Positions 1 through 8,313 of a stretch of 64,000 bases of DNA are shown piece by piece. The translations under genes and the position numbers were made by a program. The stretch comes from Actinacidiphila guanduensis (GTDB taxonomy: Bacteria > Actinomycetota > Actinomycetes > Streptomycetales > Streptomycetaceae), in contig NZ_FNIE01000006.1 in the NCBI RefSeq assembly GCF_900103985.1, positions 124,001 to 188,000 of the forward strand, given 5' to 3'. A model generated the notes under the pieces. The model ran no database searches. It saw only the letters and a list, made by a program, of their open reading frames with translations, and had not been told where the DNA came from. Each line of letters opens with the position of its first letter. The stretch's first letter is position 1.

Positions 1-1302
1 GCCGGCCGCGGTGTAGACGCCGTCGCCGATCACCCGGGGCGCGACGAACATGTTGTCCGCGCCCGTCTTGCAGTAACTGCCGATCACCGTGTGGTGCTTG
101 TGCTCGCCGTCGTAGTTCACGAAGACGGTGGCGGCGCCGATGTTGGTGTGGTCGCCGATGGTGGCGTCGCCGACATAGCTCAGGTGCGGCACCTTGGTGC
201 CCTCGCCGATGGAGGCGTTCTTCATCTCCACGTAAGTGCCCGCCTTCGCCGCCCGGCCCAGGCGGGCGCCCGGCCGCAGGTAGGCGTAGGGGCCGACGGT
301 GGCCTGCGGGCCGATCTCGGCCTGCTCGGCGACCGCGTCGCGGACCCGGGCCCCCTCCCCCACCACGGTGTCGGTCAGCGTGCAGTTGGGGCCGACCTCG
401 GCGCCCTCGCCGATGCTGGTGGCGCCCAGCAGCTGGGTGTTGGGGTGCACCACGGCGTCGGGGGCGAGCGTCGCCGTGACGTCCAGCCAGGTGGTCGCGG
501 GATCGACGATGGTGGCGCCGTCCAGCATCGCCTGCCGCAGCAGCCGGTCGTTGAGCGCCCGGCGGGCCGCGGCGAGCTGCACACGGTCGTTGACGCCGGC
601 GATCTCGTGGTGGTCGGCGGCGACATGGGCGCCGACCCGGTGGCCGGCCTCGCGCAGGATCGCCAGGGTGTCGGTGAGATATTCCTCGCCCTGCGCGTTG
701 TCGGTGGTGACCTTGCCCAGGGCCTCGGCGAGCAGGCGCGCGTCGTAGGCGTACACACCGGAGTTGACCTCGCGGACCGCCCGCAGTGCCTCGCTCGCGT
801 CCTTCTGCTCGACGATCGCGGTGACCTGGCCGTCCGAGCCGCGCACGATCCGCCCGTAACCGGTGGGGTCGGGCACCTGGGCGGTGAGCACGGTGACCGC
901 GTTGCCCTCGGCGCGGTGGACGGCGGTGAAGTCGGCGAGCGTGGCGGCGGTCAGCAGCGGCACGTCCCCGTAGGTGACGACCACGGTGCCGTCGAGCTCG
1001 ACACCCTTGCGGCCCAGCTCCTCCAGCGCGGTGCGCACCGCGTGGCCGGTGCCCAACTGCTCCTCCTGGACGGCGGTCAGGGCCCGCGGGTCCACCTCGG
1101 CCAGATGCGCGGCGACCTGCTCGCGGCCGTGGCCGACGACGACCACCAGGTGCTCCGGATCGAGCGCCCGGGCGGCCGCCACGGCGTGGCCGACCAGGGT
1201 CCGGCCGCAGATCGGGTGCAGGATCTTGGGGGTCGCCGACTTCATGCGGGTGCCCTCACCCGCGGCGAGGATGACGACGGCGGCCGGGCGGATGGCGCTC
1301 AC
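1..1302 (-). CDS. glmU: Bifunctional GlmU (UDP-GlcNAc pyrophosphorylase / GlcN-1-P acetyltransferase), 3' end cut by window edge
   Basis: GlmU makes UDP-N-acetylglucosamine for peptidoglycan in the cytoplasm: the C-terminal left-handed beta-helix acetylates glucosamine-1-phosphate and the N-terminal nucleotidyltransferase domain adds UMP. The GTG at 1302 opens a frame that soon reads LAAGEGTRMKSATPK, the nucleotide-binding signature of these pyrophosphorylases, and the last visible residues VIGDGVYTAAG belong to the hexapeptide-repeat helix. 434 codons are present; the family usually has about 450-490, so only the C-terminal tail is missing. A GAGGAG about 8 nt upstream supports the GTG start. 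A tRNA-Gln gene lies just upstream on the same strand. Identification is firm; only the true end is unknown. Confidence 0.96.
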   Translation of the reverse strand, partial: MSAIRPAAVVILAAGEGTRMKSATPKILHPICGRTLVGHAVAAARALDPEHLVVVVGHGREQVAAHLAEVDPRALTAVQEEQLGTGHAVRTALEELGRKGVELDGTVVVTYGDVPLLTAATLADFTAVHRAEGNAVTVLTAQVPDPTGYGRIVRGSDGQVTAIVEQKDASEALRAVREVNSGVYAYDARLLAEALGKVTTDNAQGEEYLTDTLAILREAGHRVGAHVAADHHEIAGVNDRVQLAAARRALNDRLLRQAMLDGATIVDPATTWLDVTATLAPDAVVHPNTQLLGATSIGEGAEVGPNCTLTDTVVGEGARVRDAVAEQAEIGPQATVGPYAYLRPGARLGRAAKAGTYVEMKNASIGEGTKVPHLSYVGDATIGDHTNIGAATVFVNYDGEHKHHTVIGSYCKTGADNMFVAPRVIGDGVYTAAG

Positions 1303-1374
1303 GCGGGAGACTCCTCGGCTTCGGATCTGGGACATCCGCAGCTTACCGAGGGGGCGTGGACTTCTCCCCGTCTG

Positions 1375-1446
1375 CTCCGCCGCCAGGACTCGAACCCGGA
1401 CTTAAGGCACCAAAAGCCCCAGTGCTGCCAATTACACCACGGCGGA
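1375..1446 (-). tRNA. tRNA-Gln (anticodon UUG)
   Basis: A 72-nt cloverleaf reads on the minus strand from 1446. The acceptor stem TCCGCCG pairs with CGGCGGA, and the T arm carries GGTTCGAGTCC. The anticodon loop TTTTGGT gives UUG, which reads CAA. Two G-U pairs are needed at the base of the anticodon stem. CCA is not encoded. The identity fits the GTGTAATTGGCAGCAC D-arm seen in bacterial tRNA-Gln. Confidence 0.93.
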
Positions 1447-1632
1447 TCGACTCCGCTCCGACCGCCCGTTCGGGAGGCCGGCCGGGCCGGACGCCCCCAT
1501 CATGCCGTACGGGACCCCGCGGGCGCGACGGTGATCCGCGGGCGGCCGCACGGGTAGTCCGCCCCGACGCGGGGAAGGCAACCCTTACCCGACTGGTCCT
1601 GTTCCCGACCGGGAGCCGCTGCAATACTGACG

Positions 1633-1654
1633 GAACTTACGGAGCCGTAGGTTC
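1633..1654. promoter_or_regulatory. Imperfect palindrome upstream of the desaturase gene, likely TetR operator
   Basis: Two 9-nt arms, GAACTTACG and CGTAGGTTC, flank a 4-nt spacer with a single mismatch. The site lies 42 nt upstream of the desaturase ATG and just after a possible -10 (AATACT, near 1623-1628), so it would cover the transcription start. The second gene of the unit encodes a TetR regulator, the obvious candidate to bind it. That link is inference. Confidence 0.5.
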
Positions 1655-1695
1655 TGCGGACCGACACCCCACCCACTCCGACGCAAGGGACACAT

Positions 1696-2730
1696 ATGAC
1701 CACACAGACCGACATGATCACGGGGTCCCGCGACCCCCGGCCGTCAGGAAAGGAACCGCTGCCCCGCGCCACGCTCGGCGGGGAGAGCAAGCGGTCCATC
1801 GAGCAGATCACCCTGCTGCTGTTCATCTGCATCCCCTTCCTCGCACTGGCCGCCGCGGTGCCGCTGGCCTGGGGCCGGGGCATGAGCTGGCTGGATGTCG
1901 GCCTCATGGTGGGCATGTACTTCCTGGGCTGCCACGGCATCACCATCGGCTTCCACCGGCACTTCACGCACGGCGCGTTCAAGGCCAACCGGCCGCTGAA
2001 GATCGCGCTGGCGATCGCCGGCTCGATGGCCGTCGAGGGCCCGATCGTGCGCTGGGTCGCCGACCACCGCAGGCACCACCGGTTCAGCGACGCCGAGGGC
2101 GACCCGCACAGCCCCTGGCGCTACGGTGAGACCGTCCCCGCCCTGATGAAGGGCCTGTGGTGGGCGCACATGGGCTGGCTGTTCGACGAGGAGCAGACCC
2201 CGCAGCAGAAGTACGCCCCCGACCTGGTCAAGGACCCGGCGATCCGGCGCATCTCCCGCGACTTCTGGCTGTGGACCGCGATCTCCCTGCTGCTCCCCCC
2301 GCTCGTCGGCGGCCTGGCCACCATGAGCTGGTACGGGGCGTTCACCGCGTTCTTCTGGGGTTCACTCGTCCGGGTGGCTCTGCTGCACCACGTCACCTGG
2401 TCGATCAACTCCATCTGCCACGCGGTGGGCAAGCGCCCGTTCAAGTCCCGCGACCGCTCGGGCAACGTGTGGTGGCTCGCGGTGCTCTCCTGCGGCGAGT
2501 CCTGGCACAACCTGCACCACGCCGACCCCACCTGCGCCCGGCACGGCGTGCTGCGCGGCCAGATCGACTCCAGCGCGCGGCTGATCCGCTGGTTCGAGAT
2601 GGCCGGCTGGGCGACCGACGTGCGCTGGCCCACCGCCGACCGCATCGCCGCCCGGCGCCAGGAGAGGGACGAGTCCAAGAACGCCAAGAACGCCGCCGAG
2701 ACCGAGGGCAAGGTGCGGCAAGCGGCATGA
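1696..2730 (+). CDS. Membrane acyl-CoA (delta-9 type) fatty acid desaturase
   Basis: This di-iron membrane desaturase introduces a double bond into saturated fatty acyl chains, probably acyl-CoA, and so tunes membrane fluidity. All three histidine boxes are present: HRHFTH at residues 87-92, HRRHH at 124-128 and HNLHH at 271-275. Hydrophobic segments lie around residues 35-80 and 190-230, the usual pattern for stearoyl-CoA desaturase-like enzymes. The length of 344 aa is normal. The ATG at 1696 is preceded by AAGGGA at a good distance. The TetR gene starts 7 nt after the stop, so the two are probably co-transcribed, and a palindrome sits upstream. Exact substrate and position of desaturation cannot be read from sequence. 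Confidence 0.92.
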   Translation: MTTQTDMITGSRDPRPSGKEPLPRATLGGESKRSIEQITLLLFICIPFLALAAAVPLAWGRGMSWLDVGLMVGMYFLGCHGITIGFHRHFTHGAFKANRPLKIALAIAGSMAVEGPIVRWVADHRRHHRFSDAEGDPHSPWRYGETVPALMKGLWWAHMGWLFDEEQTPQQKYAPDLVKDPAIRRISRDFWLWTAISLLLPPLVGGLATMSWYGAFTAFFWGSLVRVALLHHVTWSINSICHAVGKRPFKSRDRSGNVWWLAVLSCGESWHNLHHADPTCARHGVLRGQIDSSARLIRWFEMAGWATDVRWPTADRIAARRQERDESKNAKNAAETEGKVRQAA

Positions 2731-2737
2731 TGGGCGC

Positions 2738-3430
2738 GTGAGCGACGGCAGCACAGACGGCGAAGGCCCTCGGGCGGCCACGCGCACCGCGCCGGCGGAC
2801 CCGGCCCGGCGCTCCCGGCGGGTCCGGATGACCGGCAAGGAGCGGCGCGAGCAGCTCCTCGACGTCGGCCGGGGCCTGTTCGCCGAACGGGGGTACGAGG
2901 GCACGTCCGTCGAGGAGATCGCGCACACCGCGGGGGTCTCCAAGCCGGTCGTCTACGAGCACTTCGGCGGCAAGGAGGGCCTGTACGCGGTGGTGGTCGA
3001 CCGCGAGATGCGGCGGCTGCTCGACATGGTCACCGGCGCCCTCACCGGCGGCCACCCGCGCGAACTGCTGGAGCAGGCCGCCTTCGCCCTGCTGGACTAC
3101 ATCGAGCAGCACACCGACGGGTTCCGCGTCCTGGTACGCGACTCCCCCGTCGCCCAGTCCACCGGTTCCTTCGCCTCCCTCATCGGCGACATCGCCACCC
3201 AGGTCGAGGACATCCTGGGGCACGAGTTCTCCCAGCGCGGCTTCGACGCCAAACTCGCCCCCCTCTACGCGCAGGCGCTGGTCGGCATGGTGGCGCTGAC
3301 CGGCCAGTGGTGGCTGGAGGCCCGCCGCCCGCGCAAGGCCGAGGTGGCCGCGCACCTGGTGAACCTGTCCTGGAACGGGCTGTCCGGCCTGGAGCCGAGG
3401 CCGCGGCTGATCGGCCACCGCAAGAGCTGA
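2738..3430 (+). CDS. TetR family transcriptional regulator
   Basis: A 230-aa TetR-type repressor. The N-terminal helix-turn-helix reads LFAERGYEGTSVEEIAHTAG followed by VSKPVVYEHFGGKEGLYAVV at roughly residues 48-90, matching the TetR_N domain; the rest is the alpha-helical ligand-binding domain. The GTG start at 2738 gives a basic, proline-rich leader of about 25 residues before the domain, and a later start cannot be excluded. The gene follows the desaturase gene by 7 nt, so an autoregulated desaturase-regulator operon responding to acyl chains is likely. A strong hairpin follows at 3560-3610. Confidence 0.9.
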   Translation: MSDGSTDGEGPRAATRTAPADPARRSRRVRMTGKERREQLLDVGRGLFAERGYEGTSVEEIAHTAGVSKPVVYEHFGGKEGLYAVVVDREMRRLLDMVTGALTGGHPRELLEQAAFALLDYIEQHTDGFRVLVRDSPVAQSTGSFASLIGDIATQVEDILGHEFSQRGFDAKLAPLYAQALVGMVALTGQWWLEARRPRKAEVAAHLVNLSWNGLSGLEPRPRLIGHRKS

Positions 3431-3559
3431 ACGGGTGACCGGGCGCAGGCCGGGCGCCTCCAGTGGGCCGCCCCGCCCGGGGCCGCCGCCCGAATCCGGC
3501 ACACCCCTTCCCTTCGACCATCCCGGCCGCGGCCGGGCGTCCGGCGCACCTGCCGCCGT

Positions 3560-3610
3560 ACGGCAGTGCGGGCCGGCCCCTCTCCCCAGAGGGTCGGCCC
3601 GCACTGCCGT
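3560..3610. terminator. Bidirectional hairpin terminator between tetR and galK
   Basis: Two 20-nt arms (3560-3579 and 3591-3610) pair with one G-T wobble around an 11-nt loop. It lies between converging genes, 130 nt after the TetR stop and 16 nt past the galK stop, so it can end transcription from both sides. There is no U-tract, as is usual in Streptomyces. Confidence 0.85.
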
Positions 3611-3626
3611 CAGGGACGCGCGCGCC

Positions 3627-4778
3627 TCACCACAGGCGGTGCGCCCCCGGGCCGGGTGTGGTGGAGAAGTGCCGCGCCTGGGGCAGCGCCCGGGTGACGG
3701 CCGCCGCGATCGGCTCCTCCTGCTCGGCGTCCACCAGCACGATCGCCGAGCCGCCGAAGCCGCCGCCGGTCATGCGGGCGCCCAGCGCGCCGTTGGCGAG
3801 CGCGGTGTCCACCACGAGGTCGAGCTCCGGGCAGGAGACCTGGAAGTCGTCCCGCAGCGAGGCGTGCCCGGCGGTGAGCACCGGGCCGATCTCGCGGGTG
3901 CGGCCGGCCTCGCACAGTGCCAGCACCTCGGCCACCCGCTGGTCCTCGGTGACCACGTGCCGGGTCAGGCGGCGCAGCCGGTCGTCGGGCAGCGCGGCCA
4001 GCGCGTCGTCCAGGGCGTCGAAGGCGATGTCGCGCAGCGCGGGCACCCCGAGCGCGGCGGCGGCCGCCTCGCACCCGGCACGCCGCTCCCCGTAGGCCCC
4101 GTCGGCGTGGGCGTGCTTGACGCGGGTGTCCACCACGAGCAGCCGCAGCCCGTCGGCCGCCAGGTCCAGCGGCACCTGGCGCTGGGCGAGGCCGCGCACA
4201 TCCAGGTGCAGGGCGTGGCCCTCGGTGCAGCAGGCGGAGGCGGTCTGGTCCATGACGCCGACGGGCGCGCCGACGTAAGTGTTCTCCGAGGACTGGCAGA
4301 GCACCGCCAGGTCCTGGCGGCTGATGCCCCGCACGCCGTTGAGTTCGGTGAGCGCGAGCGCGGTGACGACCTGGAGGGCGGCCGAGGAGGACAGGCCGCC
4401 GCCGACCGGCACGGTGCTGTCGTAGTGGATGTCGGCGCCGCCGATGGCGTGCCCGGCCCGGCGCAGCGTCCACAGCACGGCGGCGGGGTAGCGGGCCCAG
4501 CCCTCGGTGGTGCCGGGGGCGAGGTCGGCGACGGCGAGGTCCACCACGCCGCCGTCCATGTCGGCCGAATGCAGCCGCAGCCGGCCGTCCTCGCGCCGGG
4601 CGACGGCCGCGCGCGTGGTGTGCGGCAGCGCGAAAGGCATCACGAAGCCGTCGTTGTAGTCGGTGTGCTCGCCGATCAGGTTGACCCGGCCGGGGGCCGC
4701 CCAGCCGCCCTCGGGGGCGCGGCCGAAGACGTCCTTGAACGCGGCCTCGAATGCGGCGGTGTCCGCGGTGTCCGTCAT
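3627..4778 (-). CDS. galK: Galactokinase GalK
   Basis: GalK phosphorylates alpha-D-galactose at C1 with ATP, the first committed step of the Leloir pathway. Seen in the 383-aa product: the galactokinase signature [16 protein letters not shown] near residue 30, the GHMP-kinase ATP loop [10 protein letters not shown] near residue 130, and the C-terminal GHMP motif [11 protein letters not shown] near residue 345. Its ATG at 4778 overlaps the galE stop by 4 nt (ATGA), indicating translational coupling as the last gene of galTEK. Length and motifs are normal for the family. Transcription would end at the hairpin just past the stop codon. Confidence 0.96.
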   Translation of the reverse strand: MTDTADTAAFEAAFKDVFGRAPEGGWAAPGRVNLIGEHTDYNDGFVMPFALPHTTRAAVARREDGRLRLHSADMDGGVVDLAVADLAPGTTEGWARYPAAVLWTLRRAGHAIGGADIHYDSTVPVGGGLSSSAALQVVTALALTELNGVRGISRQDLAVLCQSSENTYVGAPVGVMDQTASACCTEGHALHLDVRGLAQRQVPLDLAADGLRLLVVDTRVKHAHADGAYGERRAGCEAAAAALGVPALRDIAFDALDDALAALPDDRLRRLTRHVVTEDQRVAEVLALCEAGRTREIGPVLTAGHASLRDDFQVSCPELDLVVDTALANGALGARMTGGGFGGSAIVLVDAEQEEPIAAAVTRALPQARHFSTTPGPGAHRLW

Positions 4779-5782
4779 GCGTCGCCCTCCCCGAGCGATT
4801 GGGTGAACATCCAGGCGTCGCGGACGATCTCCGCGAGGTCGGTGCGGCGCGGCTGCCAGCCGAGCCGGGTACGGGCCTGCTCGGCGGAGGCGACCAGGAC
4901 CGCGGGGTCGCCGGCCCGGCGCGGGCGCACGGCGGCCGGGATCGGGTGCCCGGTCACCTCGCGGACGGTGTCGATCACCTCGCGCACCGAGAAGCCGCTG
5001 CCGTTGCCGAGGTTGCAGACCAGGTGCTCGCCGCTGCCCGCCGCGTCCAGGGCGAGCAGGTGCGCCTCGGCGAGGTCGGCGACGTGGATGTAGTCGCGCA
5101 CGCAGGTGCCGTCGGGCGTCGGGTAGTCGTCGCCGAAGATCGCGACCTCGCTCCTGCGGCCCTGGGCGACCTGGAGCACCAGGGGGATCAGGTGCGACTC
5201 GGGGTCGTGGCGCTCGCCGTGCCGGCCGAAGGCGCCGGCGACGTTGAAGTAGCGCAGCGAGACCGCGGCCAGGCCGTGTGCGGCGCACTCGCCGGTGATC
5301 ATGTGGTCCACGGCGAGCTTGCTGGCGCCGTAGGGGTTGGTGGGGGCGGTCGCCGCGCTCTCGGTGATCGGGACCGTGACCGGCTCGCCGTAGACGGCGG
5401 CGGTGGAGGAGAAGACCAGGGTGCGCACGGCCGCCTCGCGCATGGCGGCGAGCAGCTCCATGGTGCCGGCGACGTTGTTGCGCCAGTACTTCTCCGGGGC
5501 GGCCACCGACTCGGCGACCTGCGAGGAGGCGGCGAAGTGCAGCACCGCGTCGTAGGAGGAGTCGAGCACCTTGGCGGCGTCCTGGACCCGGGCCTCGACG
5601 AACTCGGCGCCCTCGGGGACGCCTTCGCGCACCCCGGTGGACAGGTCGTCGAGCACGGTGACGCGGTGGCCGGCCGCCAGCAGGTGGGCGGCGACCACCC
5701 CGCCGACGTAGCCGGCGCCGCCGGTGACCAGCAGCTTCTTCGTGTTCTTCGGGTTCTCCGGGGAGATCGGGGAGTCGGTCAC
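4775..5782 (-). CDS. galE: UDP-glucose 4-epimerase GalE
   Basis: GalE interconverts UDP-galactose and UDP-glucose using bound NAD+. The 335-aa product is an extended short-chain dehydrogenase: the Rossmann motif [10 protein letters not shown] lies near residues 20-29, and the catalytic YGASK (YxxxK) follows near residue 160. A 15-20 residue hydrophilic leader ([15 protein letters not shown]) precedes the fold, so an internal start is possible, but the GTG at 5782 overlaps the galT stop as GTGA, which favours this start. The 3' end overlaps galK by 4 nt. It is the middle gene of the coupled galTEK operon. Confidence 0.96.
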   Translation of the reverse strand: MTDSPISPENPKNTKKLLVTGGAGYVGGVVAAHLLAAGHRVTVLDDLSTGVREGVPEGAEFVEARVQDAAKVLDSSYDAVLHFAASSQVAESVAAPEKYWRNNVAGTMELLAAMREAAVRTLVFSSTAAVYGEPVTVPITESAATAPTNPYGASKLAVDHMITGECAAHGLAAVSLRYFNVAGAFGRHGERHDPESHLIPLVLQVAQGRRSEVAIFGDDYPTPDGTCVRDYIHVADLAEAHLLALDAAGSGEHLVCNLGNGSGFSVREVIDTVREVTGHPIPAAVRPRRAGDPAVLVASAEQARTRLGWQPRRTDLAEIVRDAWMFTQSLGEGDA

Positions 5783-6822
5783 TGGCCGGCCACCTCTCGC
5801 AGTCGTGCGGCGGCGGCCTCCGGCGGCACGTCGTTGACGAAGGCGCCCATGCCGGACTCGGAGCCCGCGAGGAACTTCAGCTTGCCCGAGGTGCGGCGGA
5901 TGGTGAAAAGCTCCAGGTGCAGGGCGAAGTCCCGCCGCTCGGGCGCGGTGAAGGGGGCCTGGTGCCAGCCGGAGATGTACGGGGTGGGCGGCTGGTCGTC
6001 GCCGAAGATCCGGTCGAAGCGGCGCAGCAGGTCCAGGTAGAGGTGCGGGAACTCGGCGCGGGCGTCCTCGTCGAGGGCCAGCAGGTCGGGCACCCGGCGG
6101 TTGGGGTAGAGGTGCACCTCGTAGGGCCAGTGGGCCGCGTACGGGGTGAAGGCGGTCCAGTGCTCGCCGGCCAGCACGATCCGGCTGCCGTCGGACCGCT
6201 CGTCGGCGAGGACGTCGTCGAAGAGGTTGCGGCCGGTGGCGGCACGGTGCTCGGCGAGCGAGCGCAGCATCAGGCTCGTGCGGGGGGTGACGAAGGGGTA
6301 GGCGTAGATCTGCCCGTGCGGGTGGCCGAGGGTGACGCCGATCTCCTCGCCGCGGTTCTCGAACGGGAAGACCTGTACCACGGAGGGGAGTTGGGACAGC
6401 TCCCGGGTGCGGTCGGTCCAGGCGTCGAGCACCAGGCGGGCGCGCTCGGGGGTGAGCGAGGCGAAGGAGGCGTCGTGGTCGGAGGTGAAGCAGACCACCT
6501 CGCAGCGGCCCTTGTCGCCGGCGAGCGAGGGGAAGCGGTTCTCGAAGACCACGACCTCGTAGTCGGAGGCGGGGATCTCGGTGTGCCGGCCGTCGCGCGA
6601 GGGGCACAGCGGGCACTGGTCGGCGGGCGGGTGGTAGGTGCGGCCCTGGCGGTGCGAGGCGATCGCCACGGTGTCGCCCAGCAGCCGGTCGTAGCGGGTC
6701 TCGGAGGTGGTGGCGACGGGGTCGAGCGGACGCTCGTCCACCGCCTCGCGGACCACGGAGTCGGCCGAATCGTAGTAGATCAGCTCGCGACCGTCCGCAA
6801 GCCGGGTCGGCGTCTTCTTCAC
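5779..6822 (-). CDS. galT: Galactose-1-phosphate uridylyltransferase GalT
   Basis: GalT transfers UMP from UDP-glucose to galactose-1-phosphate, giving UDP-galactose and glucose-1-phosphate. The 347-aa product has the catalytic HPHGQ motif (HxHxQ, HIT-like superfamily) near residue 167 and a CPLC zinc site near residue 69, both expected for bacterial GalT. Translation begins at GTG 6822 with [24 protein letters not shown] sits about 10 nt upstream. It is the first gene of the galTEK operon, overlaps galE by 4 nt, and has a promoter-like pair of hexamers 43-71 nt upstream of the start. Confidence 0.96.
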   Translation of the reverse strand: MKKTPTRLADGRELIYYDSADSVVREAVDERPLDPVATTSETRYDRLLGDTVAIASHRQGRTYHPPADQCPLCPSRDGRHTEIPASDYEVVVFENRFPSLAGDKGRCEVVCFTSDHDASFASLTPERARLVLDAWTDRTRELSQLPSVVQVFPFENRGEEIGVTLGHPHGQIYAYPFVTPRTSLMLRSLAEHRAATGRNLFDDVLADERSDGSRIVLAGEHWTAFTPYAAHWPYEVHLYPNRRVPDLLALDEDARAEFPHLYLDLLRRFDRIFGDDQPPTPYISGWHQAPFTAPERRDFALHLELFTIRRTSGKLKFLAGSESGMGAFVNDVPPEAAAARLREVAGQ

Positions 6823-6864
6823 CTACGGCACCTCACACCACACGCATCCAACAGAACCGAACAC

Positions 6865-6893
6865 AATGAATCACGAGGCAACAGTACAGTCAA
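6865..6893 (-). promoter_or_regulatory. Possible promoter of galTEK
   Basis: On the minus strand TTGACT (6893-6888) is followed after 17 nt by TTCATT (6870-6865). The -35 hexamer is good and the -10 is weak. A start near 6858 would give a leader of about 35 nt before the GTG. The region also has AC-rich, locally AT-richer sequence compatible with a galactose-responsive operator, but no clear repeat could be defined. Confidence 0.45.
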
Positions 6894-7303
6894 TGCGCGG
6901 GCCGTATGAACTCCTGAAGGTTTCGGTGAAGGGAGGAGTCGATGGGTCGCCGTGGCGCAGCGCGGTACAGCCCGACACAGCGACACAGCCCGACACGGTG
7001 GGGCACAACCAAACAAAGCCGAACAGTTCGCGGGGCGGGAGCTGCGGGTGAGGCTGCGGAGGGGGCCGGGGCCGGGTTCGGAGCGGGGTGCGGGCAAGGT
7101 TGCGGCGGGGGTCGAGGCCGTAGAGACGCGGCTTCGGGACGGGGCACGGAGCGGGGCACGGGCCTGCGGGCGCGGGGCGCCGAAGGCGGGGGTGGGCGGG
7201 ACGGCGGGGCCGGCAGGGGCGGCACGGGATCGGCGGAGGTCAGCGGGGGTCGGCGGGGGTCGGCGGGGGTCGGCGGGGTCCGTACGGCAGGGCTGCCGGC
7301 GGG
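6894..7303. other. Intergenic region between galT and the luxR-type gene
   Basis: About 410 bp without a convincing gene. The galT side has short repeats of CCCGACAC/CAGCGACACAG (6967-6996). The rest is G-rich on the plus strand and ends in a 10-bp tandem repeat just past the luxR-type stop. A 61-codon plus-strand frame at 6866-7051 lacks a ribosome site and homology that I recognise. Confidence 0.5.
7241..7280. repeat. 10-bp tandem repeat, about four copies
   Basis: The unit CGGCGGGGGT is repeated nearly perfectly (first copy CAGCGGGGGT, last copy one G short) from 7241 to 7280. It lies 24 nt downstream of the regulator's stop codon, read on the minus strand. Such G-runs could affect transcript ends, or may simply be slippage sequence. 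Confidence 0.75.
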
Positions 7304-7981
7304 CTACTCGACCGGTTCGGCGGCCGCGCGCTCCAGCAGGCCGGTGCGGGCGGCCAGCGCGGCCGCCTCCAGCCGGGAGCCGACGCCCAGTTTCATCAGC
7401 ACCCGCTGCACATGCGTGCGGGCGGTGCTCGGCGCGATGCGCATGCCCGCCGCGATCACCCGGGTGTCCTCGCCCTCGGCGACCCGCACCAGCACCTCGA
7501 CCTCGCGCGGGGTGAGCATGTCCAGCAGCCGGGCGCCCTCGTCGTCGGGCTGACGGGCGGGGTTGAGCAGTTCGGCGAAGGCGCCCTGCAGCAGCGGCTG
7601 GGCGACCGCGACCTCGCCGGTCCTGGCCTTGGCCATGGCCCGCTCCACGCCCTCGATCCGCTCGTCGTGCCGCACGTAGCCCGAGGCGCCGGCCGCGAAC
7701 GCCGCGGCGATGCCGCGCGGGTCGGGTACCGGGCCGAGCACCACCACCGCGACCGTGGGCCGCTCCCGCTTGATCCGCGCCACCGCGTCGAAGGCCCCCG
7801 GCTCGGCCGGCGCCGCGGTGCCGAACAGGCAGACCTCCGGCGCCCGGTGCAGCACCAGGTCGGCGGCGCCGCCGGACGGCGCGGTCGCCGCCAGCACCCG
7901 GTGTCCGCGCAGTCTCAACGCCGAGGCGAGCGCCTCGGCCAGGAGCCGGTGGTCGTCGACCACGACGAGCCGTACACCCAT
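7304..7981 (-). CDS. LuxR/NarL-type response regulator with degenerate receiver
   Basis: A 225-aa regulator with an N-terminal receiver-like domain (VVVDDHRLLAEAL, acidic DD pair at residues 9-10) and a C-terminal LuxR helix-turn-helix (LTPREVEVLVRVAEGEDTRV, then STARTHVQRVLMKLGV) at about residues 155-215. The expected phospho-acceptor aspartate after beta-3 is absent: the sequence there reads EVCLFGTAAP instead of a VxLMDxxMP pattern, and the beta-5 lysine region reads GYVRHD. Phosphorylation-independent control is therefore likely. No histidine kinase gene adjoins it. The ATG at 7981 starts MGVRLVVVDDH directly. Its targets are unknown; the neighbouring minus-strand membrane protein gene is not obviously linked. 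Confidence 0.88.
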   Translation of the reverse strand: MGVRLVVVDDHRLLAEALASALRLRGHRVLAATAPSGGAADLVLHRAPEVCLFGTAAPAEPGAFDAVARIKRERPTVAVVVLGPVPDPRGIAAAFAAGASGYVRHDERIEGVERAMAKARTGEVAVAQPLLQGAFAELLNPARQPDDEGARLLDMLTPREVEVLVRVAEGEDTRVIAAGMRIAPSTARTHVQRVLMKLGVGSRLEAAALAARTGLLERAAAEPVE

Positions 7982-8313
7982 CTCGGGTCTCCCCCATCCC
8001 CCCGGGGTCCGGCCGGCCGCCGGTCCCGGTCCCCAGTCCATACCGCGGCCGGGCCGGTCCCAACCGCGCCCGTGGGCGGGACCACGCGCTCGCGGCGAAA
8101 ATACCGCTCGCGGCCGTCCCGCGCGCCCCCTACCGGTGGTTACCTCCCACCGTCCCGGCCGATTCCGGCCGCGCCGGCGGCGCTCCGTGGACGACCGCCC
8201 GGCAACCGGTCCTCCCGGCCGCCGGGCCGTTCCCCGGCGGTTCCCCCGACGGCCGCGTCCGGCGAGTCCGCGGCCGCCGGGAGCAGCCGGACGGGGTCCG
8301 GCCGCAGGCGCCT
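7982..8313. other. Intergenic region between PQQ-propeller gene and luxR-type gene
   Basis: These 332 bp are very GC-rich and both neighbours read leftward. I see no gene, strong hairpin or clear promoter pair, although a promoter for the regulator must lie here unless it is read through from upstream. Confidence 0.5.

Noticed and set aside
91..1557. Open plus-strand frame across glmU and the tRNA
   Set aside because: It is antisense to glmU, crosses a tRNA gene and has no recognisable domain.
6866..7051. 61-codon plus-strand frame upstream of galT
   Set aside because: No ribosome site or recognisable homology, and it overlaps the likely galT promoter.
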